36,666 nucleotides of DNA from Nitrospirota bacterium (GTDB taxonomy: Bacteria; Nitrospirota; Nitrospiria; Nitrospirales; UBA8639), in contig JAOTTP010000026.1 in the NCBI GenBank assembly GCA_029864405.1, forward strand, positions 1-36,666. The letters are read 5' to 3'. The position numbers and the translations under genes were made by a program. Under the pieces are notes generated by a model. It saw only the letters and a list, made by a program, of their open reading frames with translations. It had not been told where the DNA came from and searched no databases. Each line of letters opens with the position of its first letter. The first letter of the stretch is position 1. Of this stretch, positions 18,605 to 26,216 are shown piece by piece.

Positions 18605-19935
18605 GTGATCTGACCACACAGAGGAACACGAAGGTTCGGGGAAGGGGGCATCTTCTCAACGAGGCATTTTTTCAGAACCATCATGAGGAAGCCGCCCATA
18701 TTCTGGAAGGGTATCCGGTAGAGGATATTCTGCGAGTCTTGCAAGGAACCAGTCCGAAAAATGCGGCGAATTTACTGGCCAGTATCACGCCTCCTGTGGC
18801 GGCGGACACGTTGGCCATTATGCCCACCGATTTACTGAAACACGTCGTGCCGCATCTCTCGCCGTCACTGGCTTCATCCTTGTTTCAACGCTTGGACGAA
18901 GATTTACAACGGGCCATTCTCTTCAGAGTTCCTGAACGGTATGCCCAGGAAATCCGGTCCTACATGACCTACCCGGAGGAATCCGTCGGCTGTATTATGG
19001 ATCCCAAGTTTTTTGTGTTGCAGGAAGAAAGCACGGTTCGGGAGGCCATGGTACAGGTGCGGACCAGGGCCCAAAAGGATGTCCACGATGTGTATGTCAT
19101 TGATCGAGCCCAAAAGCTCGTGGGCCGGATTTCCGTTCGTGACTTGCTGTTGGTGGATCCGGAAGAGAAATTGCACTCGGTCATGGTTCAGGATCTTCCC
19201 ACCATTCATCCGTTGGAGTCGCGTGAAGAAATTATCGAACTCTTTGGTGAGCGACATTTTTTCACCATTCCCGTTGTGGATTTGGATCAACGACTTTTAG
19301 GCGTTGTCCGGAACGAAGCCATTATTAAAGCCAGTCAGGAAGATGCGAGTGCTGACCTGCTCACGATGGTGGGAGCCAATAAAGATGAGCGTGCGCTTTC
19401 CCCTGTATGGTTTTCGGTCCGAAAACGATTGCCGTGGTTGCAACTCAATCTGTTAACGGCATTCTTGGCCGCATTTGTGGTGGGAATGTTTGAAGGGACC
19501 ATTGCCAAATTTACGGCTCTGGCCGTCTTACTTCCGGTTGTCGCCGGGCAATCAGGCAATACCGGGGCTCAATCCCTGGCCGTGGTCATTCGCGGGTTGG
19601 CCTTACGGGATATTCGACCATCCCAATGGCTCCGGGTCAGCGGAAAAGAAGTCTATGTTGCGTTTTTAAATGGACTGGCGGTCTCTGCAACGGCCTGTCT
19701 CGCCGTGGGCTTATGGAGCCGCTCGTTGGGATTGGTCTTCATTATCGGGTTGTCCATGATCATATCGATGGTCATTGCGGGGTTGTCCGGTGCGATCATC
19801 CCCATCGCCTTGAAGGCACTCAAACAGGATCCGGCTCAATCCTCATCCATTGTGCTGACAACGGTGACCGATGTGGTCGGGTTTTTCAGTTTCTTAGGGC
19901 TTGCCACCTTGCTTTCAAGTTTATTGGAAACCTGA
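18601..19935 (+). CDS. mgtE: MgtE-family magnesium transporter
   Basis: A 444-aa Mg2+ transporter/channel of the MgtE (SLC41-like) family. Domains are an N domain (about residues 12-120), a CBS pair (about 125-250; VYVIDRAQKLVGRISVRDLL and FFTIPVVDLDQRLLGVV), and a C-terminal domain with five helices (about 270-444). The pore signatures are present: LLPVVAGQSGNTGAQSLAVV and TTVTDVVGFFSFLGLA, whose TD Asp corresponds to the Mg2+-binding pore residue known in T. thermophilus MgtE. I chose the GTG at 18601 because it overlaps the previous stop (GTGA) and removes an N-terminal extension unlike the family; an ATG at 18523 is the longer alternative. In this family CBS domains close the pore when cytosolic Mg2+ is high. 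It follows the soluble MgtE-like gene. Confidence 0.92.
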   Translation: MSDLTTQRNTKVRGRGHLLNEAFFQNHHEEAAHILEGYPVEDILRVLQGTSPKNAANLLASITPPVAADTLAIMPTDLLKHVVPHLSPSLASSLFQRLDEDLQRAILFRVPERYAQEIRSYMTYPEESVGCIMDPKFFVLQEESTVREAMVQVRTRAQKDVHDVYVIDRAQKLVGRISVRDLLLVDPEEKLHSVMVQDLPTIHPLESREEIIELFGERHFFTIPVVDLDQRLLGVVRNEAIIKASQEDASADLLTMVGANKDERALSPVWFSVRKRLPWLQLNLLTAFLAAFVVGMFEGTIAKFTALAVLLPVVAGQSGNTGAQSLAVVIRGLALRDIRPSQWLRVSGKEVYVAFLNGLAVSATACLAVGLWSRSLGLVFIIGLSMIISMVIAGLSGAIIPIALKALKQDPAQSSSIVLTTVTDVVGFFSFLGLATLLSSLLET

Positions 19936-20100
19936 CCATTGATAGGGTTGGGGACGCATCCTCTCCTATGCGCTCCATCCGGTTCGCACTCTGTTCGTGG
20001 GTACCAACTCCTGAGAATTTTTGATTGCCTCCCCATAGGTAGTAGGGGTAGTATCGGTTTTTCTCTCATTTTATTTCAGTTATTGAGGATAGGAGGCCTT

Positions 20101-20868
20101 ATGGGATCGCAGAAGACGTCTAAAACGGATCGAGTGGGGACATTGGATCAGGATATTACCCGGATACGTCAACAGCTCGAGATCGTAAAAAAATTTCTAA
20201 CCGATGAACCTTCTCCTGCATCCTTGAACGAATTTGATTCGGCCACAGAAGAAATCCTCGCAGATGCGTTAGGTAGTTCTTCTCCGCTCTTAGATACGTA
20301 TGACTATGCCCAACTGGGGGAGGCAGCGGGGCTGATGAATCTTCCCGAAGGGGCACCGGAAGGCACCACTCATCAGTCACAGCGCGAAACGATTCGGCAA
20401 CGTCAGCGAGTGTTGGAAAGCGGCATTGCGGATCTGGAAGCGAGGCGAGCCTCGCTCTCGCAGGAATCCAAGAAACGGAAAGCAGCCGGTCCGAAAGTCT
20501 CCGACTATATGGCGAAAACTGTTCGATCGGTGTCACTCGACGCTACCCTGCGGGAAGTTGGGCAGTGCTTGCAAAAATGGAAGATCGGTTCGGTGTTGGT
20601 CAAAAGTGGAGATGAGTTCTTGGGATATATCACCGAAACCGAATTGACTCGAGAGGTTGTTGCCTCCGGGACAGACCCTGCCACCACTACGGTAAAGACC
20701 TGCATGCGCGAACCGTTAGTCACCATTGAGACCAGTGATTCAATTATTGAAGCGGTGCGCCTCATGAAAGAGAAAGCTACCCGGCATCTGGCCGTGACAG
20801 AAAGTAACAGGATCGTCGGTGTCGTCTCCGTTTCAGATATTATCCGGTATTATTCCGGGGTTGTGTAA
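20101..20868 (+). CDS. CBS-pair protein with helical N-terminal region
   Basis: A 255-aa soluble protein. The C-terminal part (about residues 138-255) is a clear CBS pair: KVSDYMAKTVRSVSLDATLREV ... GSVLVKSGDEFLGYITETEL, then CMREPLVTIETSDSIIEAVRLM ... RHLAVTESNRIVGVVSVSDII. The N-terminal half is polar and probably helical: a heptad-like segment (DITRIRQQLEIVKKFL), an acidic middle, and RQRQRVLESGIADLEARRASL, likely a coiled coil. I do not recognise this half. The start is the ATG at 20101, with AGGAGG ending 4-5 bases before it; a longer open frame back to 19939 has no ribosome site. It follows mgtE by 165 bases on the same strand. CBS pairs usually bind adenine nucleotides, so energy-dependent control of a neighbour is plausible. 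Confidence 0.85.
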   Translation: MGSQKTSKTDRVGTLDQDITRIRQQLEIVKKFLTDEPSPASLNEFDSATEEILADALGSSSPLLDTYDYAQLGEAAGLMNLPEGAPEGTTHQSQRETIRQRQRVLESGIADLEARRASLSQESKKRKAAGPKVSDYMAKTVRSVSLDATLREVGQCLQKWKIGSVLVKSGDEFLGYITETELTREVVASGTDPATTTVKTCMREPLVTIETSDSIIEAVRLMKEKATRHLAVTESNRIVGVVSVSDIIRYYSGVV

Positions 20869-21344
20869 TCATTGTCTTTGTAGAGATTGTCACTCGCCTT
20901 CTAGCCTCCGGCAGCCAGGCTCCCTTCCTCGAGAACACACGCGTTTTTTACGCCGATGTGTTTCTCGAGGAGGGTGTCACCCTTATTCGTGAAATATTCA
21001 ACCAGCCAATGAAAGAGGCTTTTCGGGTGTGGAGATCCTGCAGTGAATAAGGTTTGAGGAAAATCCCCCTGATGGAATTTTTGGGACAGTCGGGTTTGTA
21101 GAAAATCGCATATTCCGTGAGCGCAAGAAATGCTGTCTAAGGCCCCGGGGGCAGCTTGTGTGTCATCTGGAATGCCCCAACATGATTTTGGCCCTTGAAA
21201 GAAAGAAGGTCCACACAAGACTCAACTCAATTACTCTGAATACGGGCTGGTGTATGGGCAGATATTCGGTGGAGTGGTCGGAAGGTATTCAGTAGGAAGT
21301 GTTGGAGGCCTTGAGTGACAGCGTAAAGGTATCTAGGAACGACT
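20869..21344. other. Intergenic region between CBS-pair gene and first HtrA gene
   Basis: These 476 bases hold a strong hairpin near the start (20927-20970) and presumably the promoter of the HtrA gene near the end. One leftward open frame (20901-21218) runs through the hairpin. It has only a TTG start without a ribosome site and low-complexity residues, so I do not call it a gene. Confidence 0.5.
20927..20970. terminator. Long hairpin after the mgtE/CBS gene run
   Basis: CCTCGAGAACACA at 20927-20939 pairs with TGTGTTTCTCGAGG at 20957-20970, with a single-base bulge. An inner GCGT/ACGC stem (20941-20944 with 20950-20953) closes a T-rich loop. It begins 58 bases after the CBS-pair stop. The T-run is in the loop rather than after the stem, so it may be a terminator or an RNA 3'-end protector. 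Confidence 0.45.
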
Positions 21345-22850
21345 ATGAGGATGAATATGGGCATTAAGAAGAGGGAGGCGAAAGTGCGTCATCTTCCCTG
21401 GACCCTGCGTCTCTTTGGCGTGGCCCTGGCGACGTGGGTCGGGTGTGCCGGTGGTCTTGCGGTGAGTATCGGAATGGACAGGAATGCTGGATGGGCAGGT
21501 GAACGGTCTGAGTCCGCCGTGGAACAAAAGGAGCAAAAGACCTCAGAGCCGGGAGGGTTTGCGGTCATTGCTCAGGCGGTGACTCCGGCTGTCGTCAACA
21601 TTACAGCCATCATTGATATTTATGACCCCAAGGGAGGAGGCGTTCCGCAACCATTTGGAGATTTTGGTGGGAGCCAGGGGCCTCCTGCTATTCCCAAACG
21701 GCAAAGGGGATCAGGATCAGGGGTCATTCTTTCCTCCGATGGATATATTGTGACCAATAATCATGTGGTCGCGGAAAGCCGTGATCTTGTCGTGATTCTT
21801 CCCGATTCGCGCGAATTTCCAGCCAAGGTTGTCGGTGCGGATCCCGAAACAGATTTGGCGGTCATCAAAATTCAGGCTGAGGACCTTCCGGTTATTCCCT
21901 GGGGCAATTCCGCCTCTTTAGCCGTGGGCCAATATGTGCTGGCGATTGGCAACCCGTTTGGGCTGAATTCAACCGTGACGCTCGGGATTGTGAGTGCCCT
22001 TGATCGAGGAGGAATGGGGTTAGCCCGTTTTGAAGATTTCATTCAGACTGATGCGGCCATTAATCCAGGGAATTCCGGCGGGGCGTTGGTGAACATCCAT
22101 GGCGAGCTAGTTGGGATCAATACCGCCATTGCTTCTCAAAGTGGCGGGTATCAGGGAGTGGGTTTTGCGGTGCCCTCCTCATTGGCAAAACCGGTGTTAG
22201 ACGAATTGATCCAGAAGGGAAAGATTGTGAGGGGATATTTAGGGTTAGGGGCGCAGGAAATGACGTCTGAGCTGGCTCCATGGTTTGGCTTGAAGGGCAG
22301 TGATGGGGCCTTAGTGACCGATGTCGTCCCTGGAGGGCCGGCCGACAAAGCTGGCATACACCGGGGAGAGGTGATTCTTCAATATCAGGGGAAAAACGTC
22401 AAAGATGGACAAATGCTGTTGGAGCAGGTGACCCGTGCACCTATTGGGCAACAGGTTGAACTCGGTCTCGTCGAGAATGGAAAAACTCGCAAGGTGCATG
22501 CAACCATCCGCGAGCAACCACCGATGCCTCAGTCACGCCGTACCCGAACCACTCGTATGGAACACCCGCTGGCTGGAGTGGAAGCGGCCGATGTGGATGA
22601 GGCGGCTATTCAGGAATACGGACTGAACCCGTTAGCCAAAGGAGCGGTGGTCTCATTCCTTGAGGAAGGATGTGCCGCCGAATTGGCCGGGATCATGGAA
22701 GGAGATCTCATTATTGAATTGAATAAGCATCCCGTGCAATCTGTCAGTGAGTATTCCTCGTGGTATCAACGGCTCAAAAAAGAAAAGACTGTGCTGGTCG
22801 TGCTGCTTCGTGCCTCTCGTCATTTGTATGTGTTGGTGAAATCTTCATGA
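21345..22850 (+). CDS. HtrA/Do-family periplasmic serine protease (first copy)
   Basis: A 501-aa DegP/DegQ-like protease that degrades or refolds damaged envelope proteins. A membrane helix at about residues 20-43 works as a signal or anchor. The trypsin-like domain (about 75-290) has the full triad: His140 in TNNHVV, Asp170 in DPETDLAVIK, and Ser244 in PGNSGGAL, plus the [13 protein letters not shown] loop. Two PDZ domains follow (about 295-385 and 405-495; GYLGLGAQE and DLIIELNKHPVQSV). AGGA lies 6 bases before the ATG at 21345; two further in-frame ATGs follow within 12 bases. A second close relative lies at 28408-29949, so the window has two paralogues. It follows a 476-base gap and is probably transcribed alone. 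Confidence 0.93.
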   Translation: MRMNMGIKKREAKVRHLPWTLRLFGVALATWVGCAGGLAVSIGMDRNAGWAGERSESAVEQKEQKTSEPGGFAVIAQAVTPAVVNITAIIDIYDPKGGGVPQPFGDFGGSQGPPAIPKRQRGSGSGVILSSDGYIVTNNHVVAESRDLVVILPDSREFPAKVVGADPETDLAVIKIQAEDLPVIPWGNSASLAVGQYVLAIGNPFGLNSTVTLGIVSALDRGGMGLARFEDFIQTDAAINPGNSGGALVNIHGELVGINTAIASQSGGYQGVGFAVPSSLAKPVLDELIQKGKIVRGYLGLGAQEMTSELAPWFGLKGSDGALVTDVVPGGPADKAGIHRGEVILQYQGKNVKDGQMLLEQVTRAPIGQQVELGLVENGKTRKVHATIREQPPMPQSRRTRTTRMEHPLAGVEAADVDEAAIQEYGLNPLAKGAVVSFLEEGCAAELAGIMEGDLIIELNKHPVQSVSEYSSWYQRLKKEKTVLVVLLRASRHLYVLVKSS

Positions 22851-23000
22851 AGAAGCTAGTTGGGGAGATTGAGACACGCTGGTGAAATTTCTGACGATAA
22901 GGGGCACTCTACCAAACTCCGTTGGTGCTTAATTAGCTGGACTCATTGACGGCGCTTTTCCTATAAGGTGCAAGTACTGGTTGAAAATAACAAGACTGTA

Positions 23001-23430
23001 TCAACAGGGAGCGATCAGTTCGGTGGTATGGAAGTCGATAAAAAAGAACACGGTATATTCGTTGAAGTACGTTGATCCTTAGAAACCAGGGAGTGGAGCG
23101 AATAAATTTTCTGTCCCGGTTTCGTAAATATCCAGGCGGAAGCGGGTATACCCTGATTGGTATTGGCCCGTAAACACTGAAATCTCAGGTAAGGCAAAAG
23201 GGAGGAGAACATTCTGAACCGGAGGAAATCCAAAAAACGACACGCTTTGCTCTGTTCCTAGGAGCCTGAACAAGGATATGAATCATGTCCCTCGCATCAT
23301 GTGAATCCTGGACAATCTGCAACCCCCTCTCTCCTAACCAAGCGCCAATCGCACTCGTGAACAATTCTGGTTCGACTATAGTTGGCTGATCCAGCGTGAA
23401 GATAAGTTGTGGATCATAAACAATATATGG
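23001..23430 (-). pseudogene. 5'-truncated, frameshifted remnant of a hypothetical envelope protein gene
   Basis: Reading leftward, one frame gives VYDPQLIFTLDQPTIVEPEL ... ARDMIHILVQAP down to about 23240. The next frame continues FGFPPVQNVLLPFALPEISV ... GYTRFRLDIYET to a TAA at 23079-23081. Past that stop the same frame still reads GSTYFNEYTVFFFIDFHTTE and ends with TGA at 23001-23003. The frame switch falls at an A6 run (about 23232-23237, + strand); removing one base joins the two frames smoothly. There are thus two lesions, a homopolymer frameshift and a nonsense codon. No N-terminus or signal peptide is found upstream, where intron-flanking DNA begins. The composition resembles small envelope or lipoprotein-like hypotheticals; no function is assigned. 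A sequencing error could explain the A6 shift, but less easily the stop. Confidence 0.6.
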
Positions 23431-23582
23431 TTTTGGCCTGACAGCTTGACGATGTGTATGGGGAATCCGTCTTGGGTTTTTCCCGTCGAAAAAGCGCTGG
23501 CCGGTGAACGCATCGCACTGCTGTCCCCAACTCTCTTGTTGACGTGATGTTCTGGGTTGCCGGGTTTCGCCCCGCCAGGCGA

Positions 23583-23608
23583 GGCCCTTTTGTTTCGGCA
23601 AAAGGACC
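23583..23608. repeat. Hairpin directly upstream of the group II intron
   Basis: CCTTTTG (23586-23592) pairs with CAAAAGG (23599-23605) around a TTTCGG loop; a mismatch and two more G-C pairs extend the stem to 23583-23608. The stem ends 9 bases before the intron's 5' end. Some group II introns, class IIC in particular, insert just after terminator-like or attC-like hairpins, so this is probably part of the insertion target. Confidence 0.55.
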
Positions 23609-23617
23609 CAAAACCAG

Positions 23618-24268
23618 GTGCGCCGAGCATGTTCAACAGCTTGAGGGTGGAAGTCCCTTTGACAACCTGATGGAGCTGAAGTCATAGCGAAACGCCAGGG
23701 CGTCGTCGTGAGGCGGGGTCTGAAGGCAGCGTGGAGCAAAAGCGTGGGCCGATGGACAAGAACCAGATACGAGGCATACCGTGCCGGACGAGCGAGCCTG
23801 GATTCGCGAAGTCCCTCTCCATCAAGGGTGCGGGTTGTAAATCTGGCGGTCGTGCGCTGAAGGCGGTTGAACTTACCTCGGGAGACCTCTCGTCTGTCTT
23901 GGCAGCAAGACTAAGGATGGAGTGATCTATTCTGACTGGGCGGGAGGAGTCAGCAGAGGGCATAGTAGTCCCGACCGGGATGAAGGCCTGAACGGTGCGG
24001 AGTGGCGAGTCGGCAGCGGAACTCATGAGCGACAAGCGGCTGAATAACCAGTTAGATCTGGCCTTTCGGACAGAGGGCGGGGTGAAGCCCCAAGGGCTGT
24101 CCAGGAAGTGACCGAATCGCTTGCGGCGAACCGCCGTGTCGAAAGCCCGGGTATCAGGCTTCCAGGATTCACTGGGGGTGGATAGCTTAACCCGCCGAAC
24201 CGCCGTATACGGACCCGTACGTACGGTGGTGTGACAGGGAAAGCGGGTGACCGCCTACCTATGTCGAT
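23618..24268 (+). mobile_element. Compact group II intron with maturase gene mostly deleted
   Basis: The 5' end is GTGCGCC at 23618, fitting the group II GUGYG rule. Domain V is readable base by base at 24198-24231: ACCGCCGTA pairs with TACGGTGGT (one G-U), then TACG/CGTA closed by GACC, with the 2-base CG bulge (24220-24221) on the 3' side and a CGC catalytic triad. Domain VI follows: GACA (24233-24236) pairs with TGTC (24262-24265), leaving A24261 bulged. That is the branch point, 7 bases before a 3' end at 24268 that closes in AT, obeying the AY rule. Domain IV holds only the first part of a maturase gene. At 651 bases it is ribozyme-sized; full elements are about 2-3 kb. It may still splice if a maturase is supplied elsewhere, which is inference. 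Confidence 0.85.
24025..24177 (+). pseudogene. N-terminal remnant of group II intron maturase (LtrA-like)
   Basis: An ATG at 24025 opens MSDKRLNNQLDLAFRTEGG and continues to GLSRK, then TGA at 24109. The next frame continues without loss of sense as QEVTESLAANRRVESPGIR, ending at a TAG about 20 codons later. This order, a QLxxAF segment, then a Gly-rich stretch, then EVTESLxANRRxESP, is how maturase N-termini of group II introns often begin, ahead of the reverse transcriptase domain. No reverse transcriptase, X or endonuclease motif follows, because domain V begins at 24198. Most of the gene has therefore been deleted and the leftover piece is frameshifted. Confidence 0.65.
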
Positions 24269-24677
24269 TGACGCTCCATCTGACCTTATGAGAGGGGGCG
24301 AACGCTGGCTAGGGAAGGCCGGGCCAACTCGCGGAGTCTATCCTGAGCCATGCCGAAGGACTCCGACAAGGCCCGCCACTCTATTTGAGCGTGCGCCCCT
24401 TGGGCCAGATGGCAGGCGTCGGACCATGGGAGACAAATATTTGCGTGCCCCACATGAAAGAAACAGGAAATGTTATGTATTCAGACTGGCAAGGCTGTAT
24501 GGGGAGACCCCTTACCCTATTTTGCGTATGACCCTAAGTTGTCTTGCGCCGAATCCTGGCAGGAGCCCCATTTATCAGGATGCCTGGTAGAAAAAACACA
24601 GCCGATTCATTTAGCCGACGGGTTCCAGTTTCCCCCGCCACATGACGTGTGTTTTGAAATACGAAGACAAAAGCGCG

Positions 24678-24700
24678 GGAGCCCCAGTCCGAGAGGCTCC
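24678..24700 (-). terminator. Hairpin at the end of the leftward two-gene unit
   Basis: GGAGCC at 24678-24683 pairs with GGCTCC at 24695-24700 around an 11-base loop. On the minus strand it starts right at the stop of the 146-aa gene, and TTTT follows after five bases. It could end that unit. The stem is only six pairs, so confidence is moderate. Confidence 0.4.
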
Positions 24701-25140
24701 TAGGGTAAAGAGCTCTGGGGATCAAGTGTTGGAGATGTTTCAGGGGTTGGTTCAGATTGAATGGGCGGATTCGTTGGGGCGGCGCTGTCAGGTGTCACCT
24801 CCGTGTGCTTGGTGACCCGAAGCAAAGGGGGATCGGTGACAAAAGGTTCGTATTGCCGCACGTCCAAGGTCACCAGATCACGTTCCTCAATGAGAAGGTC
24901 AATTTCCGGAACCTGTTGTTGAAAGGTTGCTAAAATGGTTCCGTCTTGAGTGGTGATCGTGATCAGTAATCGATCCTGTTGGCGTTGTTTGTGGGTTACC
25001 GACCCTTCAAGAGGATGAATGGGTTTCTTTAAAAATGCTGGTAAATACTGATCACCATAACGGGATGCTAACATCGGACTACTTAACCCGAGGCCCAATC
25101 CCAGAATGAAGATTGTTGTCGGTATCACCCATCCTCTCAT
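24700..25140 (-). CDS. Hypothetical membrane-anchored protein with Pro-rich C-terminus
   Basis: A 146-aa protein that I do not recognise. It starts with a hydrophobic helix (about residues 4-25, VIPTTIFILGLGLGLSSPML), a signal anchor or uncleaved signal. A middle part looks beta-rich (DRLLITITTQDGTILATFQQQ ... LIEERDLVTLDVRQYEPFV). The end is disordered and rich in Pro, Thr and Ser (TNPPIQSEPTPETSPTL). This suggests a periplasmic or cell-wall-facing protein. The start ATG (25138-25140) overlaps the TGA of the upstream 87-aa gene in ATGA, so the two are translationally coupled and probably work together. Confidence 0.75.
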   Translation of the reverse strand: MRGWVIPTTIFILGLGLGLSSPMLASRYGDQYLPAFLKKPIHPLEGSVTHKQRQQDRLLITITTQDGTILATFQQQVPEIDLLIEERDLVTLDVRQYEPFVTDPPLLRVTKHTEVTPDSAAPTNPPIQSEPTPETSPTLDPQSSLP

Positions 25141-25400
25141 GGTTTATGCTCCGTGGTTGGTGGTTCCTCCTCTGGAGTTTTCTCATCCGTTGAGGAGGGT
25201 TTCTGTTGTCCACGAATAAATGTTTCCAGACGACTGAGGGCATCGGCGGTGACATCCCGAGCCCCTTTCGTCGCATGTTCGGTTTTCTCGCTGAGGTCTT
25301 CCATTTGTCGCCGGAGATCATGGATCCCGCCGGTTCGTTGAAAAGCCATAATCGCAATCACTAACGCGACAACAGCGATGAGTAAGGTTACCACATCCAT
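25137..25400 (-). CDS. Small single-pass membrane protein with coiled-coil and acidic tail
   Basis: An 87-aa protein with a membrane helix at residues 2-20 (VVTLLIAVVALVIAIMAF). A charged helical segment follows (DLRRQMEDLSEKTEHATKGA ... ADALSRLETFIRG) that could form a coiled coil, then a Pro/Glu-rich tail (TPEEEPPTTEHKP). The layout, a short helix then an amphipathic tail, resembles the YtxH-type proteins elsewhere in the window, but I cannot place it in that family with confidence. AAGGAGGA lies 6-7 bases before the ATG at 25398-25400, a strong site. Its stop overlaps the start of the 146-aa gene. Confidence 0.75.
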   Translation of the reverse strand: MDVVTLLIAVVALVIAIMAFQRTGGIHDLRRQMEDLSEKTEHATKGARDVTADALSRLETFIRGQQKPSSTDEKTPEEEPPTTEHKP

Positions 25401-25768
25401 GATGTCCTCCTTTTTTTTGTCAGAGCGTCCTCATTGTAAAAAATTCAGAAGACTTTGACTCATCGAATCCATCCCTCACCTGACGGGGGCCCAGTCAAAG
25501 AAATTCGTGGGTAATTCGTGCTCCGATTTCTCAGTAATGCTGCGTTGGTCTAATCATTCTGACACGAAACTCCTATGAGAATCTATAATGGCCCTGTGTT
25601 GCATAGAGACTCATCCGAAATACATGGTGAATCCAGGGTGGCCGTATCCGCCATGAATGGTCCGCCCTGATGTGCCTGGACGAGGCTGGTGTGAGCGAGT
25701 ATTCCCCCTCATTGATTCCCCCGGCTCGAAACAGCCTCGTCTGTGACTGCCTCAACGAGACAGGACCA
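25401..25768. other. Intergenic region before the small membrane protein pair
   Basis: These 368 bases follow the leftward cupredoxin gene and precede the leftward 87-aa gene. No gene is supported. It contains an exact 10-bp inverted repeat, GACGAGGCTG at 25679-25688 and its complement at 25732-25741, with a 43-base spacer. This may end transcription of the cupredoxin gene. The promoter of the 87/146-aa unit should be here too. Confidence 0.5.
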
Positions 25769-26200
25769 CTACACCACATCCACATGGAGGAGCAACAATT
25801 CACCTCGCATGGAAGGGTGGAGGTCGCAGTTAAACTCGTAGTCACCGGGCCTCAGCACCTGAAACCGCAATTGAATAGTCGCCCCCGGGTCAAGGTACAA
25901 CCCTTGAATGCCTTTCCCATAGACCTGAACCCCATCCGAGAGGGTGCGAACCAGTAAGTCTTGAAACAATTGAGAGGTGAAACCGTGTCGGATGTCATCT
26001 TCGTTTTTGATCGTCAGGACCACAGAGGAATTTTCCGGTGGCGGAGCCCATTTCGTTTTAAAATATTGGGACTGACGAATGGTAAGCTCGATTTCCACCT
26101 CGACGGCCTGAGCACTATTGAAAAGCCATCCATCAAGGGCCAGGAGCGGTGTGACAAGGGCAAGTGCGAGAATAAACCAGGTCTTGCTGCGTGGCTTCAT
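25769..26200 (-). CDS. Periplasmic cupredoxin-domain protein
   Basis: A 143-aa secreted blue-copper-type protein. A signal peptide covers about residues 1-32 (basic start, hydrophobic core, NSAQA cleavage region). The rest is a beta-rich cupredoxin fold with all four type-1 copper ligands in order: His72 in DIRHGF, Cys125, His128 and Met131 in FNCDLHPSM (C-x2-H-x2-M). The C-x2-H-x2-M spacing with GDYEFNCDLHPSMRGEL resembles the domain of CusF/plastocyanin-like and nitrosocyanin-neighbour cupredoxins; which is closest cannot be said. It may carry electrons or bind copper in the periplasm. AGGAGAT lies about 8 bases before the ATG at 26198-26200. The downstream gap separates it from the 87-aa gene. 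Confidence 0.87.
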   Translation of the reverse strand: MKPRSKTWFILALALVTPLLALDGWLFNSAQAVEVEIELTIRQSQYFKTKWAPPPENSSVVLTIKNEDDIRHGFTSQLFQDLLVRTLSDGVQVYGKGIQGLYLDPGATIQLRFQVLRPGDYEFNCDLHPSMRGELLLLHVDVV

Positions 26201-26216
26201 CTGGACATCTCCTATG

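Larger units (their letters stand above)
22851..24677. other. Decayed region without intact protein genes
   Basis: About 1.8 kb between the first HtrA gene and the next intact gene. It contains a broken leftward gene (23001-23430), a hairpin (23583-23608), a degenerate group II intron (23618-24268), and about 410 bases of unassigned DNA. Short open frames (for example 24470-24703) have no family I recognise and lack ribosome sites. The part at 23500-24450 looks richer in G+C than the flanks. The region fits a site of past mobile-element insertion and gene loss. Confidence 0.6.

Noticed and set aside
19936..20100. Possible Mg2+ riboswitch between mgtE and the CBS-pair gene
   Set aside because: No multi-stem M-box-like pattern could be read; only an ordinary AT-rich leader with a ribosome site.
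20901..21218. Leftward 105-aa open frame
   Set aside because: TTG start with no ribosome site, runs across a strong hairpin, and has no recognisable protein pattern.
23682..24035. Leftward 117-aa open frame inside the intron
   Set aside because: It lies opposite the ribozyme domains I-III; the structure explains the sequence better than a protein does.
24269..24460. Possible second intron fragment beginning GTGCGCCCC near 24384
   Set aside because: Only the first few bases match an intron start; no domain V or VI follows.
24470..24703. Rightward 77-aa open frame after the intron
   Set aside because: It has some protein-like residues (DPLPYFAYDPKL) but no ribosome site or family, and it lies in a decayed region and runs into the terminator hairpin.
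25679..25741. 10-bp inverted repeat as an insertion-sequence end
   Set aside because: No transposase and no target duplication nearby; a terminator or chance is simpler.
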